DNA of 15,315 nucleotides from Bacillota bacterium (GCA_023441125.1 JAEZQV010000430.1:1-15315); one strand, 5' to 3'; shown: positions 5,729 through 13,415, counted from the stretch's first letter. The notes: generated by a model from the sequence alone, not told the origin. Numbers and translations: made by a program.

Positions 5729-7219
5729 GTGCAGGACAGCAGGAAAGACGCCGCGGCCGGATCTTGCTTAGATAGGGAAGATCCGGCTGCCAGGCTGGCG
5801 TACGCTGAAAAACAAATATTATTATATCAGCATATTTTAAATTTGTTGGATGTCGGCATCCATGTCGTTGACCAGAGTGGAACCACCATTCTTTATAATG
5901 ACAGGATGGCTAGACTGGAATGTGTGGAGAAAAACGATATTATCGGCAAAAAGCTGCTGCAGGCCATGCCCTATCTGAAAACCGAAAGCAGTACGCTGTT
6001 AACCGTATTACAAACCGGCCAGCCGCTGCCGGACCGGCAGCAGACCTACACCAACGCCAACGGCAGGCAAATTGTTACGGTAAACAGCACCAGGCCCTTG
6101 CTGCTTGAAGAGAAAGTCTTTGGCGCATTGGAGATCGCCAAAGACATTACTTATATAAAAACGTTAGCGGAAAAGGTAGTTGATTTGCAGGGAAACCGCC
6201 ATACCCGGCGCAAGAAAGCCGCCCTGGCGCCTCACACCCGTACCCGCTATACACTGGCGGATATTATCGGGCAGTGTGAGGCCCTGCAGACTGCTGTAAA
6301 TTATGCCCGGCAGGCGGCGCGAACGGCATCCAATGTGCTCATTTGCGGCGAAACAGGCACTGGCAAAGAATTGTTTGCCCAAAGCATTCATAATTTAAGT
6401 CCCCGCCAAGACAAACCGTTTGTGGCCATTAACTGCGCGGCCTTGCCCGGGCAGTTGCTGGAAGGGTTGCTGTTTGGCACGGCCAAGGGCGGCTTCACCG
6501 GGGCCATCGACCGTCCCGGCTTATTTGAGCAGGCTCACGGCGGCACGGTCTTGCTGGATGAAATCAACTCCATGGAGCTGGATTTGCAGGCCAAGCTGCT
6601 GCGGGTAATACAGGAAAACTCAGTCAGGCGCCTGGGAGCAAGCCAGGAAAGCCAGATCGACGTGCGCATCATTGCTACGATGAATACTACGCCCGACGCG
6701 GCCATTGCCCGGCAAAAACTACGGGAAGATCTGTTTTACCGCTTAAGCGTTGTTACCATTCAGCTACCGCCGCTGCGCGACCATAAAGAAGATCTCGACT
6801 TATACATAAAGGCGTTTATTGACAAATACAATAGCCGGCTGGGTCTTACTGTGCGCACTGTCGCTGCGGCTGTACACAGCGTATTTCAGACCTACAGCTG
6901 GCCGGGAAATGTGCGGGAATTGCAGCATGTCATTGAGGGAGCCATGAATATGATGACTGACCGTACTGTCATTGATTTTGCCCACCTGCCCATGCTGTTC
7001 CGCGAGAAATTGCCGCAAGCCACGCCTGGTCCGCCTGGTGAAACAACGCCAGCCGCTGCCCCAAACGGGGATTTGAATGAACAGCTCAATACCTTGGAGC
7101 GGACTATGCTCCTTGCCGTCTTGCAGCAGGCTAAAGGAAATATCAGCGCGGCTGCCAGGCTCTTACATATTACCCGCCAAGCGTTGCAGCATAAAATGAG
7201 GAAGCATAAACTCAAGTAA
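5729..7219 (+). CDS. rocR: RocR-like sigma-54-dependent transcriptional activator (PAS, AAA+, Fis-type HTH)
   Basis: A 496-residue enhancer-binding protein. A PAS sensor domain spans about 32-145 (LLDVGIHVVDQSGTTILYND). The AAA+ domain spans about 175-405, with Walker A GETGTGKE (207-214), Walker B LLDEIN (275-280) and WPGNVREL (391-398). A Fis-type helix-turn-helix closes the protein (about 460-494). The stretch LFGTAKGGFTGAIDRPGLFEQ closely resembles RocR, the arginine/ornithine catabolism activator of Bacillus, and the next gene is a RocD-like aminotransferase behind a -24/-12 promoter. The sigma-54 contact loop, normally GAFTGA, reads GGFTGA (254-259). The start is a GTG with GGAGGAGG 8 nt upstream; an overlapping ATG in another frame soon hits a stop. 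The effector is unknown, with ornithine or citrulline plausible by analogy. Confidence 0.88.
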   Translation: MQDSRKDAAAGSCLDREDPAARLAYAEKQILLYQHILNLLDVGIHVVDQSGTTILYNDRMARLECVEKNDIIGKKLLQAMPYLKTESSTLLTVLQTGQPLPDRQQTYTNANGRQIVTVNSTRPLLLEEKVFGALEIAKDITYIKTLAEKVVDLQGNRHTRRKKAALAPHTRTRYTLADIIGQCEALQTAVNYARQAARTASNVLICGETGTGKELFAQSIHNLSPRQDKPFVAINCAALPGQLLEGLLFGTAKGGFTGAIDRPGLFEQAHGGTVLLDEINSMELDLQAKLLRVIQENSVRRLGASQESQIDVRIIATMNTTPDAAIARQKLREDLFYRLSVVTIQLPPLRDHKEDLDLYIKAFIDKYNSRLGLTVRTVAAAVHSVFQTYSWPGNVRELQHVIEGAMNMMTDRTVIDFAHLPMLFREKLPQATPGPPGETTPAAAPNGDLNEQLNTLERTMLLAVLQQAKGNISAAARLLHITRQALQHKMRKHKLK

Positions 7220-7225
7220 TATCCA

Positions 7226-7277
7226 CAAGAGTCCGGCAGCACCTGCAAAAATATTTGCAGCTACTGCCGGACTCTTG
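7226..7277. promoter_or_regulatory. 52-bp nested dyad (terminator-like hairpin or enhancer site)
   Basis: Outer arms CAAGAGTCCGGCAG (7226-7239) and CTGCCGGACTCTTG (7264-7277) are perfectly complementary over 14 bp. Inside, CTGCAAA (7243-7249) pairs with TTTGCAG (7254-7260) around the same centre. It starts 6 nt past the regulator stop codon and would form a strong RNA hairpin, but no T-tract follows. It may end the regulator transcript or bind the regulator, since it shares TTTGCA with the dyad at 7316-7352. Confidence 0.55.
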
Positions 7278-7315
7278 CTAGTAGCCGTTATGTTGACCCT
7301 GCCATAATATGAAAT

Positions 7316-7352
7316 CCTGCCAAATTATTTGCAGTGCAAACAATTTGGCAGG
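7316..7352 (+). promoter_or_regulatory. 37-bp near-perfect dyad, candidate upstream activator site for the RocR-like protein
   Basis: The arms match at 17 of 18 positions around a single central G (7334). The outer parts are CCTGCCAAATT and AATTTGGCAGG; the core is TTTGCA-G-TGCAAA. No T-run follows on either strand, which argues against a terminator. Its centre is about 106 bp upstream of the -24 element, a usual distance for a sigma-54 enhancer. Binding by the RocR-like protein is inferred from position and symmetry. Confidence 0.62.
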
Positions 7353-7438
7353 TAAAAAGAACCTTTTCTCTTGGCCAGAAACCGCCAGAACCGGACCCTT
7401 GGCCGTTGCGAAACCATATTTTTTTATTTTTATCAAGC

Positions 7439-7454
7439 TGGCATAGATTTTGCA
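7439..7454 (+). promoter_or_regulatory. Sigma-54 (-24/-12) promoter of the ornithine aminotransferase gene
   Basis: TGGCAT, 5 bp, TTGCA matches the sigma-54 consensus TGGCAC-N5-TTGCW with one change, and the GG and GC pairs are correctly spaced. It is 48 nt upstream of the aminotransferase start codon and directly downstream of the gene for a sigma-54 activator. Confidence 0.82.
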
Positions 7455-7501
7455 ATAAGCTATAGTAGCTTAGTTATTGATCAAATAAGGAGAGCGATCG
7501 T

Positions 7502-8689
7502 ATGGCATTGTCGGAACAAATTATTCAACAGACCGAGTTACTGGGAGCGCACAATTACCAGCCGCTGCCCATTGTCATTACCAAGGCTGCGGGAGTATGG
7601 GTTGAGGACCCGGAGGGCAAGCGGTATATGGATATGCTAAGCTCTTATTCCGCTTTAAACCATGGCCATCGGCATCCCAAAATAATACAGGCGCTGAAAG
7701 ATCAGGCCGATAAGGTTACGTTAACGTCACGGGCGTTTCATAATGAGCAGTTGTGCCGTTTGTATGAAAAATTAGCCAAACTAACAGGCAAGAATATGTT
7801 TTTGCCAATGAATACCGGTGCGGAAGCCGTTGAGACGGCCATAAAGGCCGTACGGCGCTGGGCGTATCAATGCAAGCAGGTTCCGGCGAACCAGGCGGAA
7901 ATTATTGTTTGTAAGGGTAATTTTCATGGCCGCACGGTAACTATTACCTCTTTTTCTGCCGAGGCGGAATACCAGACCGGCTTTGGACCGTTCACACCCG
8001 GCTTTACCCTGATACCCTACGGCGATATTGACGCGCTGAAACGATCACTTACCGCCAATACAGCCGCCTTTTTGCTGGAGCCAATTCAGGGCGAGGCCGG
8101 CATCATCATGCCGCCGGCAGGCTTTCTGCGTGAGGCCTACCAACTCTGCCAGGAAAACAACGTACTGTTTGTGGCGGATGAAATTCAGACCGGCTTTGGC
8201 CGGACCGGCAAATTATTTGCCTGTGAATGGGAAAACGTGGTGCCCGATGTCTATCTGCTGGGCAAAGCATTAGGCGGCGGCGTTTTCCCGATTTCCATGG
8301 TGGCCGCCGACAGCGATATTCTCGGTGTATTTACCCCGGGCTCCCACGGCTCCACTTTCGGCGGTAATCCACTGGCCTGCGCGGTGGCAATAGCCGGTCT
8401 GGAGGTATTGGCCGAGGAACGGCTTGTGGAAAAATCCCTGCACCTGGGCCGGTATTTTCTTGCTAAACTGCAGCAGCTTAAGAGTCCTGTCATCCGGGAA
8501 GTACGCGGCCGAGGCCTGTTTATTGGTCTGGAACTCACCGTCCCTGCCCGTCCCTATTGTGAAAAGCTGAAAGAAAGCGGTTTGCTTTGCAAGGAGACCC
8601 ATAAAACCATCATTCGCTTTGCGCCGCCGCTGATCATTACGCAAGCCGAGCTGGACTGGGCCTATGAGCGAATACAGCACTGCTTGTGA
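7502..8689 (+). CDS. rocD: Ornithine aminotransferase (ornithine--2-oxo acid transaminase)
   Basis: The 395-residue class III PLP aminotransferase has the usual length for RocD. The enzyme moves the delta-amino group of ornithine to 2-oxoglutarate, giving glutamate semialdehyde and glutamate. Visible are [14 protein letters not shown] (13-26), characteristic of the ornithine group, [11 protein letters not shown] (105-115) for phosphate binding, the PLP-contacting [12 protein letters not shown] (225-236) with D226, and the Schiff-base lysine K255 in [17 protein letters not shown] precedes the ATG. The gene lies 282 nt after the RocR-like regulator gene, behind a sigma-54 promoter, so induction by that protein is likely. 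Its last five codons lie inside a repeat unit duplicated immediately downstream. Confidence 0.93.
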   Translation: MALSEQIIQQTELLGAHNYQPLPIVITKAAGVWVEDPEGKRYMDMLSSYSALNHGHRHPKIIQALKDQADKVTLTSRAFHNEQLCRLYEKLAKLTGKNMFLPMNTGAEAVETAIKAVRRWAYQCKQVPANQAEIIVCKGNFHGRTVTITSFSAEAEYQTGFGPFTPGFTLIPYGDIDALKRSLTANTAAFLLEPIQGEAGIIMPPAGFLREAYQLCQENNVLFVADEIQTGFGRTGKLFACEWENVVPDVYLLGKALGGGVFPISMVAADSDILGVFTPGSHGSTFGGNPLACAVAIAGLEVLAEERLVEKSLHLGRYFLAKLQQLKSPVIREVRGRGLFIGLELTVPARPYCEKLKESGLLCKETHKTIIRFAPPLIITQAELDWAYERIQHCL

Positions 8690-8831
8690 ACAGCAGCCAA
8701 AATCCTCTTGCCCCTTTGCTGAAAGGAAACAAAAGAACCGTCCCCTCGTATCCCAGCAATGCTTGTGAACAGCAGGCAAGATACCCTTCTCCTTTGCTCG
8801 AAGGAAACGAAAGAACCGTCCCCCCGTATCC
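8675..8831. repeat. Tandem duplication of a ~79-bp unit, each unit ending in a REP-like element
   Basis: Unit 1 (8675-8753) and unit 2 (8754-8831) align along their whole length with few differences and one 1-nt indel. Both begin CAGCAMTGCTTGTGAACAGC, which in unit 1 encodes the last residues and stop codon of the ornithine aminotransferase. Each unit ends in a 29-nt REP-like element (8725-8753 and 8803-8831) that begins GGAAAC and ends GTATCC. The second unit stops exactly at the stop codon of the convergent permease gene (8832). The block therefore fills the whole convergent gap and could form hairpins or act as a terminator. Confidence 0.85.
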
Positions 8832-9743
8832 TTACAGGATCAGACGCTTAAACAAGTCACAGGCGATTAATACAATAGCGAGTACCATTAACCCGGAAAA
8901 ATATTTGCGGGTATGGCAGGAGCCGATTTTACCGGCCAGTTTTACCCCGGTATTGACGCCCAGGATCGAACCGGCTAACAAAAACAGCACCAGCTGAAAA
9001 TTAACGTTGCCGGCCTGCATATAACGCAAGCTGCCGTAGCCGCTTGCCAGGAGAACCATAACCGTGCTTGTTCCTACCGCCGTTTTCGTCGGCATGCGCA
9101 GAGCGTACACTAATAAGGGAAAGCTGATAAATCCCCCGCCAACGCCCAGCAGGCCGGTAAACAGTCCTACTGACACGCTTAACATAATTGGCATCCAGAC
9201 ACTTAAGCGCGGGATGTCAGATTGCTTAAAAGCCGTAAATGGCGGCCACGGGCACTTCCTGACAGCATGCCCTAGCACAGTATCCGGCTCGGACAGTCCC
9301 TTTTGGTTGCTGGCACAAGCCTCGCGATACATGAAGACCGCGACGGGGATTAATAGCAGCAGATAACAGAGACTGACCAGCAAATCAGTTAAAAGAATAG
9401 AATGCCCCCTGATGGCGACACTGCCTTGCGCATTAAAAAGCCGCAGCAGCTGCACGCCGCCTTCTGTGCCGATGAGACTGCTGGTCACGGTAATCGCGCC
9501 CATTTTGGTGTCCAGATTTTTATTCTGCCAGTGCTTGTATGCAGCTAGCACGGAAGTGCAAAAAATCTGCAGCAGACTGCTGCCAATAGCAGCCGGATAC
9601 GCAATATTAAATATTATTTTTAAAGACGGGGTCAGTAAAAATCCGCCCCCAATGCCAAACAGGCCGGTTATTACGCCAACAAGATAGCCAAGCAGAATCA
9701 AACCCATCCAGCCGGCAGCCACCGGACCGATCGGAGCAGGCAT
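8832..9743 (-). CDS. TauE/SafE-family membrane permease
   Basis: The 303-residue integral membrane protein has about eight hydrophobic segments in two related halves. Each half carries the family's glycine-rich signature: GLFGIGGGFLLTP (27-39) and GLLGVGGGFISFP (197-209). TauE/SafE proteins are thought to move anions such as sulfite, sulfonates or other organic anions; the substrate here is unknown. The ATG at 9743 is chosen because GGGAGGTG sits 5-6 nt upstream and the hydrophobic region starts soon after; the upstream open frame lacks such a site. The stop codon touches the REP-like tandem shared with the convergent aminotransferase. It is separated from the BKACE operon by a terminator and has its own promoter, so a shared pathway cannot be assumed. 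Confidence 0.9.
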   Translation of the reverse strand: MPAPIGPVAAGWMGLILLGYLVGVITGLFGIGGGFLLTPSLKIIFNIAYPAAIGSSLLQIFCTSVLAAYKHWQNKNLDTKMGAITVTSSLIGTEGGVQLLRLFNAQGSVAIRGHSILLTDLLVSLCYLLLLIPVAVFMYREACASNQKGLSEPDTVLGHAVRKCPWPPFTAFKQSDIPRLSVWMPIMLSVSVGLFTGLLGVGGGFISFPLLVYALRMPTKTAVGTSTVMVLLASGYGSLRYMQAGNVNFQLVLFLLAGSILGVNTGVKLAGKIGSCHTRKYFSGLMVLAIVLIACDLFKRLIL

Positions 9744-9807
9744 CACAAACACCTCCCATACACATGGAAGCCCTGCGTATATGGCACTGACGCCACATTC
9801 CCATTTT

Positions 9808-9836
9808 AATATATTGCATGTGCCGGTATTTGACCA
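9808..9836 (-). promoter_or_regulatory. Probable promoter of the TauE/SafE gene
   Basis: On the minus strand TGGTCA (9831-9836) is followed after 17 bp by TATATT (9808-9813). It lies about 65 nt upstream of the start codon. The remainder of the 310-nt gap 9744-10053 holds only the terminator described separately. Confidence 0.45.
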
Positions 9837-9907
9837 GATATGTCGACAACCAGATGCGAAAAGCTTTTTATCTTCCCCCAACGGGTTACGCCTTGCCAAA
9901 GACAAAT

Positions 9908-9951
9908 AAACCAACTTCAATCCCTGCTTTCCCAAGGATTAAAGTTGGTTT
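9908..9951 (-). terminator. Rho-independent terminator of the aminotransferase-BKACE operon
   Basis: AAACCAACTT (9908-9917) pairs with AAGTTGGTTT (9942-9951). A mismatch and five more pairs (AATCC with GGATT) extend it to a 12-nt loop. On the minus strand it ends in TTTATTT, and it lies about 100 nt past the BKACE stop codon. Confidence 0.7.
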
Positions 9952-10053
9952 TCTCCGCTTTCAATGACACCCTGCCCCGAACCGACACCCCAGACCGTCA
10001 GAGGTAGAACTTATGCCGGGTCTGCATGTAAACTGGCTTTTACCGTTAGCTGG

Positions 10054-10863
10054 CTAAATACCCCAGATTCTCCGGACATCGTCAGGTGTCGCCAGCTCCC
10101 GGCCGATACTTTTGGCGATACCGGCGGCTCTTGCCACCAAAGCGGTATTGGTAGCCAGTACCCCCTTGGTGTAATAAATATTGTCCTCGATCCCCACCCG
10201 GACATGACCGCCCAGCGCAATCGCAACCGCCGATAAATTTACATGGTGCGGCCCGATTACCGAAACACTCCAGATTGCATCAGCCGGCAGACTGTCTACA
10301 AGGAAGAACAGATTTTTGGCTGAGGCCGGCAGGGAGCCTTTTACCCCTAAAACCAAATTAAACAGCAGCGGGCCTTTGAGCAGGCCGGCCTTTTGCAAGG
10401 CAACGGCGTTATAAATCATGGCCGTATCAAAAACTTCGATCTCCGGTTTAATATTTTTGTCCAGCATGACCTTGGCCATATATTCCACCAAACCAGGATC
10501 ATTGGCATTGACGCTGGCCGGGAAATTGGAAGAACCGGTAGCCAGACTGGCAGACTCCGGCTGTAGAGTCAAAGCCTCGGCGCGGGCTTCGCCGGTTTTG
10601 CCGCCGCGGGCCCCGGTGGAAATTTGTTTGATGATAGGGCAGTCGCCGTCAGCCAGCAGACGCACCGTTTCGGCAAAGTACTGGCGCTCGGTCGTAGGGG
10701 CTTGCTGTTCATCCCGGGCATGAATATGGGCGACTGCCGCCCCGGCTTTATAGCAGGCTATAATATCGGCGGCGATTTCCGCCGGCGTTACCGGGACATG
10801 CGGCGTCATTGCCTTAGTAGGCACATTCCCGGTCGGGGCAATGGTAATAATTAATTTTTCCAC
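10054..10863 (-). CDS. BKACE-family beta-keto acid cleavage enzyme (Kce-like, DUF849)
   Basis: The 269-residue protein matches the zinc-dependent beta-keto acid cleavage family. The founding member, Kce, condenses 3-keto-5-aminohexanoate with acetyl-CoA to give acetoacetate and 3-aminobutyryl-CoA in lysine fermentation; other members use different beta-keto acids. The zinc ligands H46 and H48 appear in AHIHARD (45-51), and E226 in GHVRVGIEDN (219-228) supplies the third. TPHVPVTPAEI near the N-terminus is also typical. The start is a GTG with AGAGGTGG upstream, only 11 nt after the aminotransferase stop, so the two are co-transcribed and probably translationally linked. The true substrate is unknown; no lysine aminomutase genes are in view, so the lysine pathway is not supported. 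Confidence 0.88.
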   Translation of the reverse strand: MEKLIITIAPTGNVPTKAMTPHVPVTPAEIAADIIACYKAGAAVAHIHARDEQQAPTTERQYFAETVRLLADGDCPIIKQISTGARGGKTGEARAEALTLQPESASLATGSSNFPASVNANDPGLVEYMAKVMLDKNIKPEIEVFDTAMIYNAVALQKAGLLKGPLLFNLVLGVKGSLPASAKNLFFLVDSLPADAIWSVSVIGPHHVNLSAVAIALGGHVRVGIEDNIYYTKGVLATNTALVARAAGIAKSIGRELATPDDVRRIWGI

Positions 10864-10874
10864 AATACCACCTC

Positions 10875-12212
10875 TTACTTAACAGCGCTAATAGCCGTAG
10901 CGAACTCTTTAAAACCGGCTGTCATTTTTTCTACCAGTTCATCGGCCTGCTCTTTTGTAATTGTCAGCGGCGGCGCCAAGAGGAACTGGTCCCCATTTTC
11001 GCCGTCGGCATTGCCGGTACCCGGATACACGATAACCCCATGTTTAATTAAAGTAACTGTCAGTTTTTCCGCCATGCCCAGCGCCACCGGATACGCCTCT
11101 TTGGTGGCCTTATCCCGGACGATTTCTACGCCGAGCAGCAGGCCTTTGCCGCGTACGTCGCCGACAAAAGCAAAAGGCAGCAGCTTTTCCTGCAGTTGCG
11201 TCAGCAAGTACTCGCCAACCGCCCGGGAATTCTCCACTAGTTTGTCCCTAAGCAGCGTCTTGACTACGGCCAAAGCAACGGCAGCCGACAAGGGATTGCC
11301 GCCATAGGTGTGGCCGTGCACGAACACGCCTGACCCATTTTTGTAGGTATTATAGATTTCATCGGCGGCAATTACGGCGCCCAGCGGGGAATAACCGGCG
11401 CTCATACCCTTTGCGGCACAGATCATGTCAGGCACCACGCCAAAGTCTTCGATGCTGAACATGGTGCCGGTCCGGCCAAAACCGGCCATCACCTCATCAT
11501 CAATCAGCAAAATATCATAATGATCGCATATCTGCCGGATTATTTTAAAATACTCCTTATGGGGAACAATGGCGCCACAGGCGGCCCCGCCCACCGGCTC
11601 GGCAATAAAGGCCGCCACATACTCGGCGCCCTCCATCTTAATCGCCCGTTCCAAATCATGGGCACAGTCCACCTGGCAGGTATCCTGACACTGGCCGAAA
11701 GGACAGCGATAGCAATAGGCCGGCGCAATATGCGGAAAGTTTAACAACAGCGGGGTATATTTTTTCCGGCGCTTGTCACCCGTCATGGACAGGGAGCCCA
11801 GGGTATTGCCGTGAAAGCTTTTCCAGCGGGAGATAATACGATACTTTGAACTTTGCCCGTCACGTTCAACAAAATAGCCTCTGGCCATTTTAAGCGCTGC
11901 CTCGGTGGCTTCGGAACCGCCTGACACCAGATAGAGTTTGTTTAAGGAACCGGGCGCCAAACCGGCCACCAGATCAGCTACCGCCTGAACCGGCTGGGAG
12001 GTCCAGCGCGACAAATGGCTGAAGGCCACTTTCCCGGCCTGCTCCGTTATGGCCTGAAGAATAGCCGGATGGCCATGGCCTAAGTTGGCTACGGCAGCGC
12101 CGGCGCAGGCGTCAATATATTTATTGCCCGCCGTATCATACAAATAAATTCCTTCGCCGCGGTCTACCTCTAACAGCTGTTTATTGACAGCCCGGTAAAA
12201 GACGTTACTCAT
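10875..12212 (-). CDS. Class III PLP-dependent aminotransferase (aspartate aminotransferase-family label)
   Basis: The 445-residue fold-type I transaminase of subgroup III typically acts on omega- or beta-amino groups. Visible are AGAAVANLGHGHP (37-49), SGGSEATEAALKMAR (97-111) for cofactor phosphate, the PLP-contacting IDDEVMAGFGRTG (237-249), and K268 in CAAKGMSAGYSPLGA as the Schiff-base lysine. A short cysteine-rich insert, C167-x2-C170-x4-C175-x3-C179-x3-C183, follows the substrate-binding region; I recall similar inserts in YodT-like aminotransferases, but their role is unclear. A GGGTGAGGG site precedes the ATG. It is first in an operon with the BKACE gene and divergent from a LysR gene. 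A role in forming the beta-keto acid used by BKACE is inferred. Confidence 0.9.
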   Translation of the reverse strand: MSNVFYRAVNKQLLEVDRGEGIYLYDTAGNKYIDACAGAAVANLGHGHPAILQAITEQAGKVAFSHLSRWTSQPVQAVADLVAGLAPGSLNKLYLVSGGSEATEAALKMARGYFVERDGQSSKYRIISRWKSFHGNTLGSLSMTGDKRRKKYTPLLLNFPHIAPAYCYRCPFGQCQDTCQVDCAHDLERAIKMEGAEYVAAFIAEPVGGAACGAIVPHKEYFKIIRQICDHYDILLIDDEVMAGFGRTGTMFSIEDFGVVPDMICAAKGMSAGYSPLGAVIAADEIYNTYKNGSGVFVHGHTYGGNPLSAAVALAVVKTLLRDKLVENSRAVGEYLLTQLQEKLLPFAFVGDVRGKGLLLGVEIVRDKATKEAYPVALGMAEKLTVTLIKHGVIVYPGTGNADGENGDQFLLAPPLTITKEQADELVEKMTAGFKEFATAISAVK

Positions 12213-12328
12213 TTTCCCTCACCCTTTATAAAGTAATTGGACGCATTATCATGAATGGCCCTGCTGCTCCGTTGCCGGCAGTAAATACTGTCTGTCTCGT
12301 GAAAAAACCTGGACTTATTATTTTCTGT

Positions 12329-12337
12329 AGTATATCA
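12329..12337 (-). promoter_or_regulatory. Possible extended -10 promoter of the aminotransferase-BKACE operon
   Basis: On the minus strand TG-A-TATACT fits an extended -10 box, about 117 nt upstream of the aminotransferase start. The -35 region (TTCTGC) is poor, as expected for a LysR-activated promoter. A palindrome, CAGTAAATACTG (12279-12290), lies between it and the gene. Confidence 0.38.
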
Positions 12338-12370
12338 TGGAGTTACTTAGAGCAGAAATGATTGTTTCAT

Positions 12371-12381
12371 ATTGATATAAT
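12371..12381 (+). promoter_or_regulatory. Possible extended -10 promoter of the lysR gene
   Basis: TG-A-TATAAT (12373-12381) is a strong extended -10 box 32 nt before the lysR start codon. It overlaps an AT-rich imperfect dyad, TCATATTGATATAATCA (12367-12383), which could be a LysR site giving autorepression and divergent control. Confidence 0.45.
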
Positions 12382-12412
12382 CACTTTTACTGATCGATAG
12401 TGGAGGGTACTT

Positions 12413-13288
12413 ATGGAACTGCGTCAACTGCAGATTTTTTGCACAGCGGCCCAAACGCTCAACTTTACCAAGACAGGGGTAAAGCTGGGCTACGCGCAAT
12501 CCAATATCACCGGTCAGATCCGCCAGCTCGAGGAGGAGTTGCAGGTGAAACTTTTTGAGCGCCTGGGACGAGGCATTCAATTAACGAGCGAAGGAAAGAA
12601 GTTTTGGGAAAATGCCAGCCATATTCTTGACTTATGCGAAAGAGCCAAAGGAGAATTTTCTCCCGACGTGTTTCGCGGCATTTTGAGTATTGGCGCAGCG
12701 GAAACCCTGTGCGTCTACCGCTTGCCCCAAATACTGACTCACTACCGCAAGCTCTGCCCGTTTGTCGAAATACGGGTCCAAACAGACAGCTGCGAGAATT
12801 TTATTGAATTAATCAAAGCCAATCATATTGATATTGCCCTGGTGCTGACCGACAAAATCACAGCCCCGGAGTTGACAGTACGGACCCTGCATGAGGAAAC
12901 GCTGATTATGGTAGCCAGTCCCCTTCATCCGCTGGCCCATAAGCACAGAATTGAACCTCAGGATTTTGCTAAGGAATGCATCATTCTTACTTCACCGGGC
13001 TGCGGCTACCGCCCGTTGATTCTCTCGATGTTTAAGGAGCATGGCGTAAAACCCGGGTCCATTATGGAATTATCGAGTGTAGGCGCCATAAAACAATGTA
13101 CAATCTGCGGCCTAGGCGTCACCTTTTTGCCCAGAATCGCCGTGAATGACGACCTGGCAAGCGGCAAATTGGTCGAGCTTGATTGGGCCGGCCCCGGCTT
13201 CGACGTTAAAACGCAATTGATCTATCATCAGGAAAAATGGCTGTCACCGCCCATGCAAGCATTTTTGGAGCTCTGCTGCTCACGGTAA
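12413..13288 (+). CDS. LysR-family transcriptional regulator
   Basis: The 291-residue protein has the standard LysR build. A winged helix-turn-helix covers about residues 1-60 (MELRQLQIFCTAAQTLNFTK, then QSNITGQIRQLEEEL and the LFERLGRGIQLTSEGK wing). A linker helix follows, then a periplasmic-binding-like effector domain from about 88 to 290. GGAGGG stands 5 nt before the ATG. It is divergent from the aminotransferase-BKACE operon across a 200-nt gap, the usual arrangement for a LysR protein and its target, so control of that operon by a pathway intermediate is likely. The effector domain carries several cysteines (for example in SPGCGYRP and KQCTICGLG), but nothing identifies the ligand. 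Confidence 0.93.
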   Translation: MELRQLQIFCTAAQTLNFTKTGVKLGYAQSNITGQIRQLEEELQVKLFERLGRGIQLTSEGKKFWENASHILDLCERAKGEFSPDVFRGILSIGAAETLCVYRLPQILTHYRKLCPFVEIRVQTDSCENFIELIKANHIDIALVLTDKITAPELTVRTLHEETLIMVASPLHPLAHKHRIEPQDFAKECIILTSPGCGYRPLILSMFKEHGVKPGSIMELSSVGAIKQCTICGLGVTFLPRIAVNDDLASGKLVELDWAGPGFDVKTQLIYHQEKWLSPPMQAFLELCCSR

Positions 13289-13312
13289 TATGCGTCTGTT
13301 TACTCAAAAATA

Positions 13313-13327
13313 ATCATTTTAAATGAT
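13313..13327. terminator. AT-rich palindrome after lysR (weak terminator or operator)
   Basis: ATCATTT-T-AAATGAT is a perfect 7-bp inverted repeat around one base, 24 nt past the lysR stop codon, and is followed by a T-rich stretch (13329-13342). The stem is too AT-rich for a strong terminator. Confidence 0.35.
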
Positions 13328-13349
13328 CGTTTCTATATTTTTCAATCAT

Positions 13350-13377
13350 TTTACTTTATTGTTTATCACGCTATAAT
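13350..13377 (+). promoter_or_regulatory. Possible promoter of the small membrane protein gene
   Basis: TTTACT (13350-13355), a 16-bp spacer and a perfect TATAAT (13372-13377) lie 38 nt before the start codon of the 67-codon gene. This supports that gene being real and separately transcribed. Confidence 0.45.
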
Positions 13378-13415
13378 TAGATCAAGGCTAGTTATGGCGG
13401 AAGGCGGTAAGGATA

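Noticed and set aside
7316..7352. Reading the 37-bp dyad as an ordinary terminator
   Set aside because: No T-tract follows on either strand, and it lies at an enhancer-like distance from a sigma-54 promoter.
8686..8997. 103-codon plus-strand open frame over the REP-like tandem
   Set aside because: It is made of repeat sequence and the antisense of the permease gene; the internal duplication in its peptide reflects the DNA repeat.
9744..9935. 64-codon N-terminal extension of the TauE/SafE protein
   Set aside because: The region contains the likely promoter and no hydrophobic segment typical of the family; the ATG at 9743 has GGGAGGTG.
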